From assembly GCA_046328525.1 (NCBI GenBank), contig JAXLWK010000012.1, positions 62,001 through 126,000 of the forward strand: a stretch of 64,000 nucleotides of DNA, in the 5' to 3' direction. Both the position numbers and the translations under genes were made by a program. Source of the DNA: JBDHWG01 sp046328525. GTDB taxonomy: Bacteria > Chloroflexota > Anaerolineae > Epilineales > JAHCIE01. Below the pieces are notes generated by a model. The model ran no database searches. It was not told the origin of the DNA and worked only from the letters and a program-made list of their open reading frames with translations. Within the stretch, counting starts at the first letter, position 1, and each line of letters opens with the position of its first letter. Positions 24,367 through 33,191 of the stretch are shown piece by piece.

Positions 24367-25416
24367 ATGGGACAGGCCCTGGTTTTCACTGAGCCACGTT
24401 GTATCACCTTTGAGGCGGAACCGGATCCTTCGCTCAAAGCCGCCGAGGTTCGATTACGCACACTCTACTCCGGCATCAGCGCCGGGACGGAGCTGACCGC
24501 CTATCGAGGCAGCAACCCATACATGCACAAGCGCTGGGATTCGGGCCAACGCCTGTTTGTTCCCTCCGACACGCCCACCTCAGCGTATCCGCTTCGCGGC
24601 TGGGGCTACGAGGAAGTGGGGGAGGTGATCGAGGTTGGGCCGTCGGCCGAGGGGGTGGCCGTGGGGGACCGCGTCTATGGCTTCTGGGGCCACCGTACGC
24701 GCCACATTGTCAGCGATGAGTACGCTCGCCAGCGGCGTTTGCCCGCTAACCTGGAGCCGGTCGCCGGCATCTTCTCGCAGATCGGCGCCATCGCGGTCAA
24801 CGGGGTTCACGACGCCGGTCTGCGCATCGGTGAGGCCGCCGCCGTCTTTGGCCTCGGCGTGCCGGGGCAGATCGTGGCGCAGCTGGCGAAACGCTCCGGC
24901 GCGCGCGTGTTGGGCGTGGACCTGTTCGAGGTGCGGCTGGCGAAGGCGCGCGAGTTGGGCGCTATTGATGATGCCATCAACCCTGCCGACGGACCGGCCG
25001 CCGAGCAGATCAAGACGTTGACCGGCGGGCGGGGAGCGGATGTCTCCATCGAGGTGTCAGGCTCCGCCGCTGCCCTGGCCGAGGCCGTGCGCGCCACCGC
25101 CTACTCGTCCAAGGTCGTGGCGATGGGCTTCGTGCAGGGGGAGGCGCGCGGCCTCTACCTGGGCGAGGAGTTCCACCACAACCGGGTCAGCATCATCAGC
25201 TCGCAGATTAGCGGCGTCGCCCCGGAGCTATCGTATCGCTGGGACCGCCTGCGAATGGCCCAGACGATCATGCGCTTGCAGGCCGAGGGCAGCGTCCATC
25301 TGACCCCTCTGATCACCCATGCTTTCCCATTTTCCCAGGCGGCTGAGGCGTTTCGTATCCTGGACCAAGAGCCGGCGACGACGCTCCAGGTTGTGCTGGA
25401 CATGACACAGGAGTAG
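24367..25416 (+). CDS. Medium-chain dehydrogenase/reductase, zinc-ligand-poor type
   Basis: About 349 residues with the GroES-like N-terminal domain and a Rossmann domain (AAVFGLGVPGQIVAQLAKRSGA). The position that holds the catalytic zinc Cys in alcohol/sorbitol dehydrogenases reads SGISAGTEL, so Ala replaces Cys, as in BchC-like relatives; the enzyme probably does not use catalytic zinc. GTG 24295 is in frame, but ATG 24367 with GGGAGG upstream is the better start. A sugar isomerase follows 5 bp later and then a LacI regulator, so it likely oxidises a sugar or polyol. Substrate unknown. Confidence 0.8.
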   Translation: MGQALVFTEPRCITFEAEPDPSLKAAEVRLRTLYSGISAGTELTAYRGSNPYMHKRWDSGQRLFVPSDTPTSAYPLRGWGYEEVGEVIEVGPSAEGVAVGDRVYGFWGHRTRHIVSDEYARQRRLPANLEPVAGIFSQIGAIAVNGVHDAGLRIGEAAAVFGLGVPGQIVAQLAKRSGARVLGVDLFEVRLAKARELGAIDDAINPADGPAAEQIKTLTGGRGADVSIEVSGSAAALAEAVRATAYSSKVVAMGFVQGEARGLYLGEEFHHNRVSIISSQISGVAPELSYRWDRLRMAQTIMRLQAEGSVHLTPLITHAFPFSQAAEAFRILDQEPATTLQVVLDMTQE

Positions 25417-25421
25417 CGATC

Positions 25422-26219
25422 ATGCTCTTTGCTGTGCAGACGACGATTGCGCAGGGCGACAGCCTGGGCGAGAAGTTCGAGCAGTTGGTTCGCTGGGGCT
25501 ACGACGGTGTCGAGGTGTCGGGGGCGGACCTTCTAGAGCGTGCCGACGAGGTGCGCCGGGCCAGCGATGACACGGGGCTGCGCGTTACGTCGGCTTGTGG
25601 CGGCTACCAGGGCTGGCTCGTCGAGCGCAACCCCCGCGCCCGCGCCCTGGCGATCGCGCAAATCCAGCGCATCCTGGCCGTGGGGGCGGAGATGGGCATC
25701 CCAGGGCTGGTCGTCCCGGCCGCGTATGGCATCGGGGCGCGGGCCGGGTTGCCGCCGGCGCGCTACGCCTTCACCGTAGACGAGGAGCGCGCCTTGCTCC
25801 TGGACAGCCTTGAACAGGTGCTCGCGTCGGCGGAACGCAGCGGCGGTGTGCTCTACCTGGAGCCGCTGAACCGCTACGAGGACCGCGTCCTCAACACCTT
25901 GGCCGAGGCGCGCGCTATCATTGACGCCCTGCCTAGCCCGCACCTCAAGCTCATGCCGGACTTCTTTCACATGAGCATCGAGGAGGCCGACATCCCCGCC
26001 AGCCTGCGGGCACACGCCCCACTCATCGGCCACCTGCACCTGGCCGACTCGAACCGCCAGCTGCCGGGCCAGGGGCACACAGACTGGGCCAGCAGTTTCG
26101 CCGCACTGCGCGACATCGGCTATGACGGCGCGCTGGCGATTGAGTGCAAGCCGCCGTCGGATCCGCAGGCCGCTTTCCCGGCGGCGCTGCGTTTCCTGCG
26201 CCAGCTCGACGCGCGCTAA
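25422..26219 (+). CDS. Sugar phosphate isomerase/epimerase (xylose isomerase-like TIM barrel)
   Basis: 265 residues. Metal ligands of the AP-endonuclease-2/xylose-isomerase-like family are visible: Glu in LYLEPLNRYE, Asp/His in LMPDFFHM, His in IGHLHLADSNR with GQGHTDW, and Glu in LAIECKPP. It likely interconverts a keto sugar or its oxidised form. It starts 5 bp after the dehydrogenase with AGGAG upstream, giving a two-gene catabolic unit. Confidence 0.85.
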   Translation: MLFAVQTTIAQGDSLGEKFEQLVRWGYDGVEVSGADLLERADEVRRASDDTGLRVTSACGGYQGWLVERNPRARALAIAQIQRILAVGAEMGIPGLVVPAAYGIGARAGLPPARYAFTVDEERALLLDSLEQVLASAERSGGVLYLEPLNRYEDRVLNTLAEARAIIDALPSPHLKLMPDFFHMSIEEADIPASLRAHAPLIGHLHLADSNRQLPGQGHTDWASSFAALRDIGYDGALAIECKPPSDPQAAFPAALRFLRQLDAR

Positions 26220-26228
26220 TATTGCCTA

Positions 26229-26257
26229 TTGACATCCAAAACGTTTTGGATTACAAT
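26229..26257 (+). promoter_or_regulatory. Sigma-70 promoter of the lacI-type regulator and sugar operon
   Basis: TTGACA (26229-26234) and TACAAT (26252-26257) have a 17-bp spacer. The spacer is filled by a perfect palindromic operator, so repressor and polymerase binding should be exclusive. Confidence 0.8.
26234..26251. promoter_or_regulatory. LacI-family operator 1
   Basis: ATCCAAAACGTTTTGGAT is a perfect 18-bp palindrome with the central CG typical of LacI/GalR operators, placed exactly between -35 and -10. Confidence 0.85.
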
Positions 26258-26266
26258 GGCAGTATC

Positions 26267-26282
26267 TCCAAAACGTTTTGGA
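26267..26282. promoter_or_regulatory. LacI-family operator 2
   Basis: TCCAAAACGTTTTGGA repeats the 16-bp core of operator 1, centred 32 bp further downstream (about three helical turns) near the presumed transcription start. Two sites on one helix face suit cooperative binding and autoregulation. Confidence 0.85.
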
Positions 26283-26304
26283 TCGCGCGCTCCAGGAGCT
26301 GTCA

Positions 26305-27321
26305 ATGGCCGTCACGCTCAAGGACATTGCCCGCGAGCTGAATCTGTCGGTCACCACCGTGTCCCGCGCTCTGTATGGCTACGACGACGTCGCGCAGCAG
26401 ACGCGGCAGCGGGTGTGGTCGGCGGCGGCGGAGATGGGCTACGTCCCCGACACGACGGCCCAACGCCTGCGCAAAGGCCGCACCGACACTCTGGGCTTTG
26501 TCATCCCGACGTTCGGGCCGCGCTTTTCCGACCCCTTCTTCACCGAGTTCCTCGCCGGCATCGGCAACCAGGCGTCCGATCTGGGGTTTGATCTGCTCGT
26601 CTCGACACGCGCGCCCGGTCCGCAAGAACAGGCCGCCTACCGCCGCCTTGTGGAGGGCCGCCTGGTGGACGGGCTGATTCTGGTGCGAACGCGCCGCCAT
26701 GATGAGCGGGTGCAGTACCTCAGCGGCCGACAGTTCCCCTTTGTGGCTTTCGGCCGCACCGACCTGGACGCGCCCTACGCGTGCGTGGATACGGACGGGA
26801 CGGCGGGCTTCCGCCAGCTCGTCGAATACCTCATTGGCCTCGGCCACCGCCGCATGGCCTGTCTCAGCGCCGACCCCGAGTTGACGTTTGTTTCGCACCG
26901 CCTTGCTGGCTTTCACGCGGCCCTGGCGGAGCACCACCTCGCGATTGACCCCGACCTGATCGTTCGGTCCGACCTGACGCAGCGCGGCGGCTACGAAGCG
27001 GCGTCGTCTCTGCTGGACCGCACGCCGCGGCCTACTGCGCTGGTGTGCCTCAACGACCTGATGGCGTTGGGGGCGATGCGCGCCGCCCAGGAGCGTGGCC
27101 TTGTCGTTGGCCGCGACATCTCCATCACCGGCTTTGACGACATTCCGCCGGCTGAGAATTCCCATCCGCCTCTCACGACCCTTGAACAGCCTGTGTATGA
27201 CATCGGCAAGCGCCTCTGCGCCATGCTCGTGCGACTCATCCGCGGTGAGCCGCTCGACGAGGCCCAGGTGCTGCTCAAGCCGACGCTTGTCGTCCGCGAC
27301 TCCAGCGGCCCTGTGGTTTGA
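26305..27321 (+). CDS. LacI-family transcriptional repressor
   Basis: About 338 residues. The N-terminal helix-turn-helix MAVTLKDIARELNLSVTTVS with the hinge region (AQRLRKGRTDTLGFV) precedes a periplasmic-binding-like effector domain ending in the usual TTLEQPVYDIGK. ATG 26305 is preceded by AGGAG; the longer TTG frame at 26278 runs through operator 2 and is unlikely. Two palindromic operators overlap its own promoter, so it probably represses itself and the downstream uptake operon (27372-34393) and responds to the imported sugar or its product. Confidence 0.92.
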   Translation: MAVTLKDIARELNLSVTTVSRALYGYDDVAQQTRQRVWSAAAEMGYVPDTTAQRLRKGRTDTLGFVIPTFGPRFSDPFFTEFLAGIGNQASDLGFDLLVSTRAPGPQEQAAYRRLVEGRLVDGLILVRTRRHDERVQYLSGRQFPFVAFGRTDLDAPYACVDTDGTAGFRQLVEYLIGLGHRRMACLSADPELTFVSHRLAGFHAALAEHHLAIDPDLIVRSDLTQRGGYEAASSLLDRTPRPTALVCLNDLMALGAMRAAQERGLVVGRDISITGFDDIPPAENSHPPLTTLEQPVYDIGKRLCAMLVRLIRGEPLDEAQVLLKPTLVVRDSSGPVV

Positions 27322-27371
27322 GCCTGTTTCGACTGCGGTTCCTATTGACGACTCCAAAGGAGGAGTGCCCC

Positions 27372-28775
27372 ATGAATGCGACCCTATCTCGACTCCGTGT
27401 TGCGGCCTTCCTGGTTCTGGCTCTGATGGCGTTGGCGATTGTGGCTTGCGGCGGCCAGCCGAGCGCGCCGACGGCGACGGCTCCTGAAGCGCCCAAGGCC
27501 GCCGCGCCCGCAGCGGCTACGGCGGCGCCGGCAGCGCCGAAGGCAGCCGCCCCGGCGGCCGGCTCGATCCTGTTCCACTCGTCCCAGTTCACGCCAGTCC
27601 AAGAGCGCGAGAAGATGCAGAACATTGTGCTCAAGGACGCGCCGATGAAGGTGGAGTACAGCCCCGAAGACGCAGGGCCTTTCGTTGATCGCGTCCTCGC
27701 CGAGAGCAAGGCGGGCAAGGTGAACATCGGCGTGATCGGCGGCCTCCACGGCGACTTCGCGACCTTCGCGAAGGAGGATGTGTTGCAGGACCTGACGCCG
27801 CTGCTCAACAAGCTGGCCGACCGGAAATTCCCGGCAACCTTTGTCGAGCTTGGCAAGCTCGGTTCCAAAGACAAGCAGTACTACATCCCCTGGATGCAGG
27901 CGACCTACGTCCTCGCCATCAACAAGAAGGCGCTCCAGTATCTGCCCCAGGGCGCGGACGTCAACGCCCTCACGTATGATCAGCTCAAGCAGTGGGGCGC
28001 GAACATCCAGAAAGCCACCAACGAGCGGAAGATTGGCTTCCCCGCCGGGCCGAAGGGGCTGATGCATCGCTTCACCCAGGGCTACCTGTACCCCTCGTAC
28101 ACCGGTCAGCCCGTCGCCAACTTCCGCAGCCCGGAAGCCGTGAAGATGTGGGCCGACTTCAAGGACCTGTGGCAGTACGTCAATCCGGCCTCGACCAACT
28201 ACGACTTCATGCAGGAGCCGCTCAAGGCCGGTGAGGTGTGGATCGCGTGGGATCATGTGGCCCGCCTCATTGACGCCGTTAAGGAGAAGCCGGACGACTA
28301 CATCCTCGTGCCCGCCCCGGCCGGGCCGAAGGGGCGCGGCTTCATGCCGGTCATCGGCGGCCTCGGCATCCCGAAGGGGTTTGCTGACCAGGCCACTGCC
28401 GAGAAGCTCATCGAGTTCATGACGACGCCCGCGACCCAGGGTACGGTCCTCAAGGAGCTCGCCTTCTTCCCGGTCGTCGCCGGCGACCTGCCATCGGACC
28501 TCTCGGCCGGCGTCAAGATGGAAGCCGACGCTGTCGCCAAGCAGGCCAACGCCAAAGACGCCCTGCCGTCGCTCTTGCCTGTCGGCCTGGGCGCGAAGAA
28601 CGGCGAGTGGAACAAGGTCTACCAGGACACGTTCAACGGTATCGTGCTGAAGGGCGATGATCCCGCTAAGGTGCTGGATCAGCAGGCCAAGATCATGCAG
28701 GGGATCCTCAACGACACGAAGGCCGCGTGCTGGCCGCCCGATGCGCCGAGCACCGGCCCTTGCCAGGTGAAGTAA
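27372..28775 (+). CDS. Extracellular sugar-binding lipoprotein of ABC importer
   Basis: About 467 residues. A lipoprotein signal (ALMALAIVACGGQ) and an Ala/Pro-rich spacer precede a family 1 solute-binding domain (YSPEDAGPFVDRVLAES... VIGGLGIPKGFADQATAEKLIEFM). ATG 27372 has AAAGGAGGAG upstream; the frame extends to 27318 but without a start signal. It is first in the transport part of the LacI operon. A stable hairpin (28793-28850) after it may favour the binding protein over the permeases. Confidence 0.9.
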   Translation: MNATLSRLRVAAFLVLALMALAIVACGGQPSAPTATAPEAPKAAAPAAATAAPAAPKAAAPAAGSILFHSSQFTPVQEREKMQNIVLKDAPMKVEYSPEDAGPFVDRVLAESKAGKVNIGVIGGLHGDFATFAKEDVLQDLTPLLNKLADRKFPATFVELGKLGSKDKQYYIPWMQATYVLAINKKALQYLPQGADVNALTYDQLKQWGANIQKATNERKIGFPAGPKGLMHRFTQGYLYPSYTGQPVANFRSPEAVKMWADFKDLWQYVNPASTNYDFMQEPLKAGEVWIAWDHVARLIDAVKEKPDDYILVPAPAGPKGRGFMPVIGGLGIPKGFADQATAEKLIEFMTTPATQGTVLKELAFFPVVAGDLPSDLSAGVKMEADAVAKQANAKDALPSLLPVGLGAKNGEWNKVYQDTFNGIVLKGDDPAKVLDQQAKIMQGILNDTKAACWPPDAPSTGPCQVK

Positions 28776-28792
28776 GACAGACAGGGCGAACG

Positions 28793-28850
28793 TGTAGTGG
28801 CGACTTCCAGTCGCTCGCGTAGCCGCAAAACGACTAGAGTCGCCACTACA
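28793..28850. repeat. Palindromic intergenic repeat (REP-like family, copy C)
   Basis: TGTAGTGGCGACT (28793-28805) and its exact complement AGTCGCCACTACA (28838-28850) bound the element, with inner CCAGTCG / CGACTAG arms. It shares the GTAGTGRCGACT...AGTCGYCACTAC pattern with copies at 39671 and 39773. Confidence 0.8.
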
Positions 28851-28899
28851 TTCCTGCACCTGGCGTGAATCCCACGGATGCTCTCTGAAGGGAGTGCCT

Positions 28900-29829
28900 A
28901 TGGCTGTTCCCGATTCGTCTGTGAGCGCCTCGTCTACGGGGCACGCGAGCGACGTCGCGCCGCCGAAATTCGTGCGTCGCCCAACGTCACTGGCCCCCTA
29001 TCTTCTGCTCGCGCCCGCCGTTGTGTTCCTGATCGTCTTCATTGCCTGGCCGATGGTGGACGCCCTGCTGTTGTCGGTGCGCACGCCGGAGGGCGAGTGG
29101 ACAACGCGTTACCTGCAGCGCATGGTCGAGGATGTCAATTTCACTGACGCCTTGCGGAACACCCTGCTGCTGCTGATTCTCGTCATCCCGCTCCAGTTCT
29201 GCTTTGCCGTGATCATGGCGCTGCTCATCCACGCCAAGCTTAAGGGGTCGGCCCTGCTGCTGTATGCGTGGACGATTCCCTTGGCGGTCTCCGACCTGGC
29301 CGCTGGTCTCGTCTGGCTGTCCATCTTCTCGGATCACGGTTATCTCAACTCGTTCTTGCAAAACCTTGGCCTGATCAACACCCCCTTCGCCTTTCTCAGC
29401 TACGAGAATCCGGTTAGCATGGTCATGTGCGTGGTCATCGCCGAGCTGTGGCGCGCGACGGCCATCGTCATGATCATCGTCGTCGCCGGCCTCCAGCTCA
29501 TCCCGCCCGATTACGACGAGGCGGCGGCCGTCTTTGGCGCGAACTACTGGCAGCGGATGCGCTACGTGACCCTCCCCATGCTGCGGCCAAGCATCCAGGT
29601 GGGCCTCATTCTACGCACCATCCTGGCATTCCAGGTCTTCGCCATCGTCCTGGCGCTGGCAGGGACCCGCCTGCCCGTGCTGGCGAGCGAGGCGTATGCC
29701 TGGTACTACGACAACCGCAACCCCAATGTCGCGGCGGCGTACGCCCTGCTCATCCTCATCTTCTCGCTCATCACCACGGTCTTCTACCTGCGCATGCTGC
29801 GCACGCGCGACGAGGAGCTTGGACAATGA
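28900..29829 (+). CDS. Sugar ABC permease, MalF/UgpA type
   Basis: 309 residues with six predicted membrane segments and an EAA loop (YDEAAAVFGANYWQRMRYVTLP). ATG 28900 with GGAG at 28891 is preferred to GTG 28894. The stop overlaps the start of the second permease (ATGA). It belongs to the importer with 27372, 29826 and 30679. Confidence 0.92.
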   Translation: MAVPDSSVSASSTGHASDVAPPKFVRRPTSLAPYLLLAPAVVFLIVFIAWPMVDALLLSVRTPEGEWTTRYLQRMVEDVNFTDALRNTLLLLILVIPLQFCFAVIMALLIHAKLKGSALLLYAWTIPLAVSDLAAGLVWLSIFSDHGYLNSFLQNLGLINTPFAFLSYENPVSMVMCVVIAELWRATAIVMIIVVAGLQLIPPDYDEAAAVFGANYWQRMRYVTLPMLRPSIQVGLILRTILAFQVFAIVLALAGTRLPVLASEAYAWYYDNRNPNVAAAYALLILIFSLITTVFYLRMLRTRDEELGQ

Positions 29830-30647
29830 ACGTACTGACCAGCCGCCAAAGGACGCGCGTCAGCCTCTATGTGCTCGCCGTTGTGCTCACGCTCTTCATT
29901 GTGATCCCGATCTATCTGATTACCCTGGCGGCCTTCAGCCCGCCGGACGTCATCTACAGCTACCCCAAGAGCCTGCTGCCGACCACACTCTCGACAGAGA
30001 CGATGCAATACTTCCTGAACTCGCGCGGCGTCTTGACCTCACTCTGGAATAGCATCGTCGTCGGCATCGGAACCCTGGCGCTCGCGCTCATCATCGGAAC
30101 GCCGGCCGGTTACGCCCTGGCCCGCTTCATCTTCCCCGGCCGCGACACGTTCAAGCTGACCATCTTGACGACGCGCGCTTTCCCGATTGTGATCCTGTCC
30201 ATTCCGCTGGCGGTGATCTTCCTCAACTGGGGCCTGTATGACACCCTGTTCGGCGTTACCCTGGCGCACACGTCGCTGGCCCTGCCCATCACGATCCTCG
30301 TGACGAGCAGCATCTTCGCCGGGGTGCCGCGCGACCTGGAAGAAGCAGCGCAGACGCTGGGCTGTACGCCGGTGCAGGCGTTCCTGCGCGTTGCCCTGCC
30401 GCTGGCCCTTCCCGGCCTGGCCGCCGCCGCCATCTTCACCTTCGTTCTGTCGTGGAACGAGGTGTTTGCCGCCACCATCCTTACCTTACGCAATCGGACG
30501 CTACCGGCGCTGATGCTAAGCCAGCTCAACACGTCGCCGCTGCCGTTCCGTTTCGCCGGCGGCTTCTTCCTCGTGCTGCCCGCCCTGATCTTCATCTTTA
30601 TGATCCGCAAGTACCTGCTCGGCATGTGGGGGCAGATCGTCAAGTAG
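29826..30647 (+). CDS. Sugar ABC permease, MalG/UgpE type
   Basis: 273 residues with six hydrophobic segments and the EAA loop LEEAAQTLGCTPVQAFLRVALP. It starts at the ATG overlapping the previous stop. An open frame runs further upstream to 29427 but lies inside the first permease and is a shadow. It is the second half of a conventional heterodimeric permease, in contrast to the fused version at 4-1971. Confidence 0.92.
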   Translation: MNVLTSRQRTRVSLYVLAVVLTLFIVIPIYLITLAAFSPPDVIYSYPKSLLPTTLSTETMQYFLNSRGVLTSLWNSIVVGIGTLALALIIGTPAGYALARFIFPGRDTFKLTILTTRAFPIVILSIPLAVIFLNWGLYDTLFGVTLAHTSLALPITILVTSSIFAGVPRDLEEAAQTLGCTPVQAFLRVALPLALPGLAAAAIFTFVLSWNEVFAATILTLRNRTLPALMLSQLNTSPLPFRFAGGFFLVLPALIFIFMIRKYLLGMWGQIVK

Positions 30648-30678
30648 ACCGCAGTGGAGACCTCCCTGGAGGACATCT

Positions 30679-31767
30679 ATGGCTGAGATTCGCATCGAGG
30701 GCGTGCGCAAGACATTCGGTAAATTCACCGCTCTCCACGACGTGTCCCTGACCATCCACGATCGTGAGTTCATGATCCTGCTCGGGCCGAGCGGCTGCGG
30801 CAAGACGACTCTGCTGCGCTGCATCGCCGGCCTGGAGCACCCGGAAGGCGGGCGTATCTTCATCGGCGGGCGCGACGTCACCCACGAGCCGCCGCGCCGC
30901 CGCCAGATCGCCATGGTGTTCCAGAGTTACGCCGTTTTCCCGCACTTGACGGTCTTCGACAACATCGCCTTCGGCCTTCGGATGCAGAACCGACCTAAGC
31001 CGGAGATCCAGAAGCGCGTCGGCCAGGCCGCCGAGATGATGCAGATCAACGCCTACCTGGACCGCTATCCGGCTCAGTTGAGCGGCGGCCAGCGGCAGCG
31101 CGTCGCCGTCGCCCGCGCCCTGGCCGTCGAGCCGGAGGTGCTGCTGATGGACGAGCCTCTGAGCAACCTGGACGCTCTTCTGCGTCTCCAGGCGCGCGCC
31201 GAACTCAAGCGCCTGCTCCAGGAGGTGCAATCCACGACGGTCTACGTCACCCACGACCAGGTTGAGGCGATGAGCATGGGCGACCGCATCACGGTCATGC
31301 AGGCCGGGGACATGGTGCAGGTGGACGCGCCGGGGCGCGTGTACGACGCGCCCGGCAGCACGTTTGTCGGCGGCTTCATCGGCAACCCACCCATGAACTT
31401 TGTGCGCGCCACGCTCCTGCCGTCCAACGGCGCGGCCAGGGCCGACGTTGACGGCCAGCCCGTGCCGATCCTGCCCCTCGCCAACGTCGCGCCAGGTCAG
31501 CCGCTCCTCATGGGCATTCGCGCCGAGAACATCGAGGTCGGCCACACGGCGCGGCCGGAGACGGTCCCGTCGCGGGTGCTCGTCGTCGAGCCGCTCGGCT
31601 CCCATCTCCTGCTGAGCGTCCTCCTGGGTACCGAGATGCTCAAGGTCATCGCCAACACCGACTTCCCCGTCGCCCAGGACGACACCGTGCAATTGCGCCT
31701 GGACCCGGCCAAGATTCGCTGGTTCGATCCGACCACGGGCCGGCCGGTCGGCGGAGCGGCGGCATGA
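30679..31767 (+). CDS. Sugar ABC ATP-binding protein (MalK/UgpC/MsiK family)
   Basis: 362 residues. Walker A GPSGCGKTT, Q-loop (VFQSYAVFPH), signature LSGGQRQRVAVARAL, Walker B VLLMDEPLSNLD and switch His YVTHDQVEAM are intact, followed by a C-terminal OB/TOBE regulatory domain. It energises the 28900/29826 permeases. Because no ATPase accompanies the fused permease at 4-1971, this protein could also serve that system, as MsiK-type ATPases do elsewhere. Its last codons overlap the next gene (ATGA). Confidence 0.93.
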   Translation: MAEIRIEGVRKTFGKFTALHDVSLTIHDREFMILLGPSGCGKTTLLRCIAGLEHPEGGRIFIGGRDVTHEPPRRRQIAMVFQSYAVFPHLTVFDNIAFGLRMQNRPKPEIQKRVGQAAEMMQINAYLDRYPAQLSGGQRQRVAVARALAVEPEVLLMDEPLSNLDALLRLQARAELKRLLQEVQSTTVYVTHDQVEAMSMGDRITVMQAGDMVQVDAPGRVYDAPGSTFVGGFIGNPPMNFVRATLLPSNGAARADVDGQPVPILPLANVAPGQPLLMGIRAENIEVGHTARPETVPSRVLVVEPLGSHLLLSVLLGTEMLKVIANTDFPVAQDDTVQLRLDPAKIRWFDPTTGRPVGGAAA

Positions 31768-33191
31768 GCGCAGCCCTGTCCTACGGCCAGCGCCACGCCC
31801 TCAACGAGCTTGTCGCCATCTTCGAGGGACAGTGGGCCAACGGCCTGCTGCCCCACGTCCGCTACGTACCCCACCAGTCAGGCTACCGCCCGGACCCCAC
31901 GGACTGGGGGATAAGTCGAACGGCGACGGGTCTGGCGGTGATGGAGACATCCGGCATCACCCAGCCCCCCATCATGGGCACGTGCGCCGAGATGGTATTC
32001 CAGCGCCTCCCCGACCCGCAAGCCTACCTCGCTGAGTGGCTGGCGATTGCCGACGGGCTAGAGCGTTTCCACCACTTCCTGCTCACTGAGCGGGACCCAA
32101 CGGGCGAGGGGCTTGTCGTCTGCCTTCACCCCTGGGAAACGGGGACGGACAATAGCCCCGCCTTCGAGCCGCTGCTCCAGGCAACGCGAGCGTACCTGGC
32201 GGAGCAGGCGATCGCGATAGACACGTTCGGCCGCGCTGACATGGTGCACGTCGCCGTGGAGCATCGGCCGACGGCCAAGGACTATACGGCGTACTTTGGT
32301 CTGATCGCCCTCTTCAAGCAGCACGGGTACGATCAGCGGCGCATCGCCGCCGAAACCCCATTCCTGCTCCAGGATGTGCTGTTCAATGCGCTCCTGGTAG
32401 ATGCCCTGCGCGCGACGGCTCGCCTGGAAGAGGCGCTGGCGCCGCTCCTCGCGCCTCAGGATGCGCGGCGCGCCGACGAGCTGCGGGGGGGGGCGGCGGC
32501 GAATATAGCGGCGGCCGAGCGCGTCGCCGCCAGCATCCGCCGGCTGCTGTGGTGCGAGGCGGATGGCATCTTCTACGCCCGCGATGCGCGGGGCGGCGAG
32601 CTGATCCCGGTCGCCACGGTGTCGTCCTTCATGCCGCTGCTGGCCGACATCGCCGCGCCTGACCAGGCAGCGCGTTTGTTAGCGCGCCTCCAGGACCCGG
32701 CCGAGTTCTGGACGCCTTTTCCCGTGCCGTCCACGGCGCCGACGGATCCGGCCTTCGACCCGCTCCGCTACTGGACCGGCCCGAGCTGGCCTGTGCCGAA
32801 CTGGCTGCTGCACCGCGCCCTGCGGAGTCTTGCGCCGGCCCTGTCGCAGCGGTTGCGCGACTGCACGCTGCGGATGATCGCCGAAAGCGAGGGCGACCCG
32901 GCGCAGTGGCAGACACGCGCCGCCCAGGTCATGGCTTACAACAGCGTCGCCGGGCGCACGACGACGCCCTCGCGCCAGCAGTACCAGCACGCCTGGCTGT
33001 GGGACAGCGCTGTGGCCGCCGTCGGCTGGACCCTGGTGGACAACGCGCCGGCGGCGTTCGATCCCGCCACCCCCGGCCCGCTCTTCTGGGAGTACTACCA
33101 CCCCTACACCGGCGCGCCCCTCGGCGCGCGGCTGATGACCTGGACGGCGGCCGTGTTCCTTGATCTTCTAGACGAAAGCGTCCACCCATGA
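31764..33191 (+). CDS. GH63/MGH1-like (alpha/alpha)6 glycoside hydrolase, first copy
   Basis: 475 residues without a signal peptide. Motifs such as GLLPHVRY, CLHPWETGTDNSP, the YWTGPSWPVPNWLL segment and a C-terminal FWEYYHPYTGAPLGA are typical of the MGH1-like glucosidase clan that includes glucosyl/mannosylglycerate hydrolases and GH63. Asp in the HPWETGTDNSP motif is the likely general acid, and the Glu of FWEYY the likely base. It overlaps the ATPase gene by 4 nt, so it hydrolyses the imported sugar in the cytoplasm. Confidence 0.8.
   Translation: MSAALSYGQRHALNELVAIFEGQWANGLLPHVRYVPHQSGYRPDPTDWGISRTATGLAVMETSGITQPPIMGTCAEMVFQRLPDPQAYLAEWLAIADGLERFHHFLLTERDPTGEGLVVCLHPWETGTDNSPAFEPLLQATRAYLAEQAIAIDTFGRADMVHVAVEHRPTAKDYTAYFGLIALFKQHGYDQRRIAAETPFLLQDVLFNALLVDALRATARLEEALAPLLAPQDARRADELRGGAAANIAAAERVAASIRRLLWCEADGIFYARDARGGELIPVATVSSFMPLLADIAAPDQAARLLARLQDPAEFWTPFPVPSTAPTDPAFDPLRYWTGPSWPVPNWLLHRALRSLAPALSQRLRDCTLRMIAESEGDPAQWQTRAAQVMAYNSVAGRTTTPSRQQYQHAWLWDSAVAAVGWTLVDNAPAAFDPATPGPLFWEYYHPYTGAPLGARLMTWTAAVFLDLLDESVHP

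Noticed and set aside
27384..28859. 491-codon minus-strand frame opposite the binding-protein gene
   Set aside because: No motifs or start signal, fully antisense to a clear lipoprotein gene.
29427..29825. Long N-terminal extension of the second permease (406 codons in total)
   Set aside because: The extra part is a shifted-frame shadow of the first permease; ATG 29826 overlaps the previous stop in the normal way.
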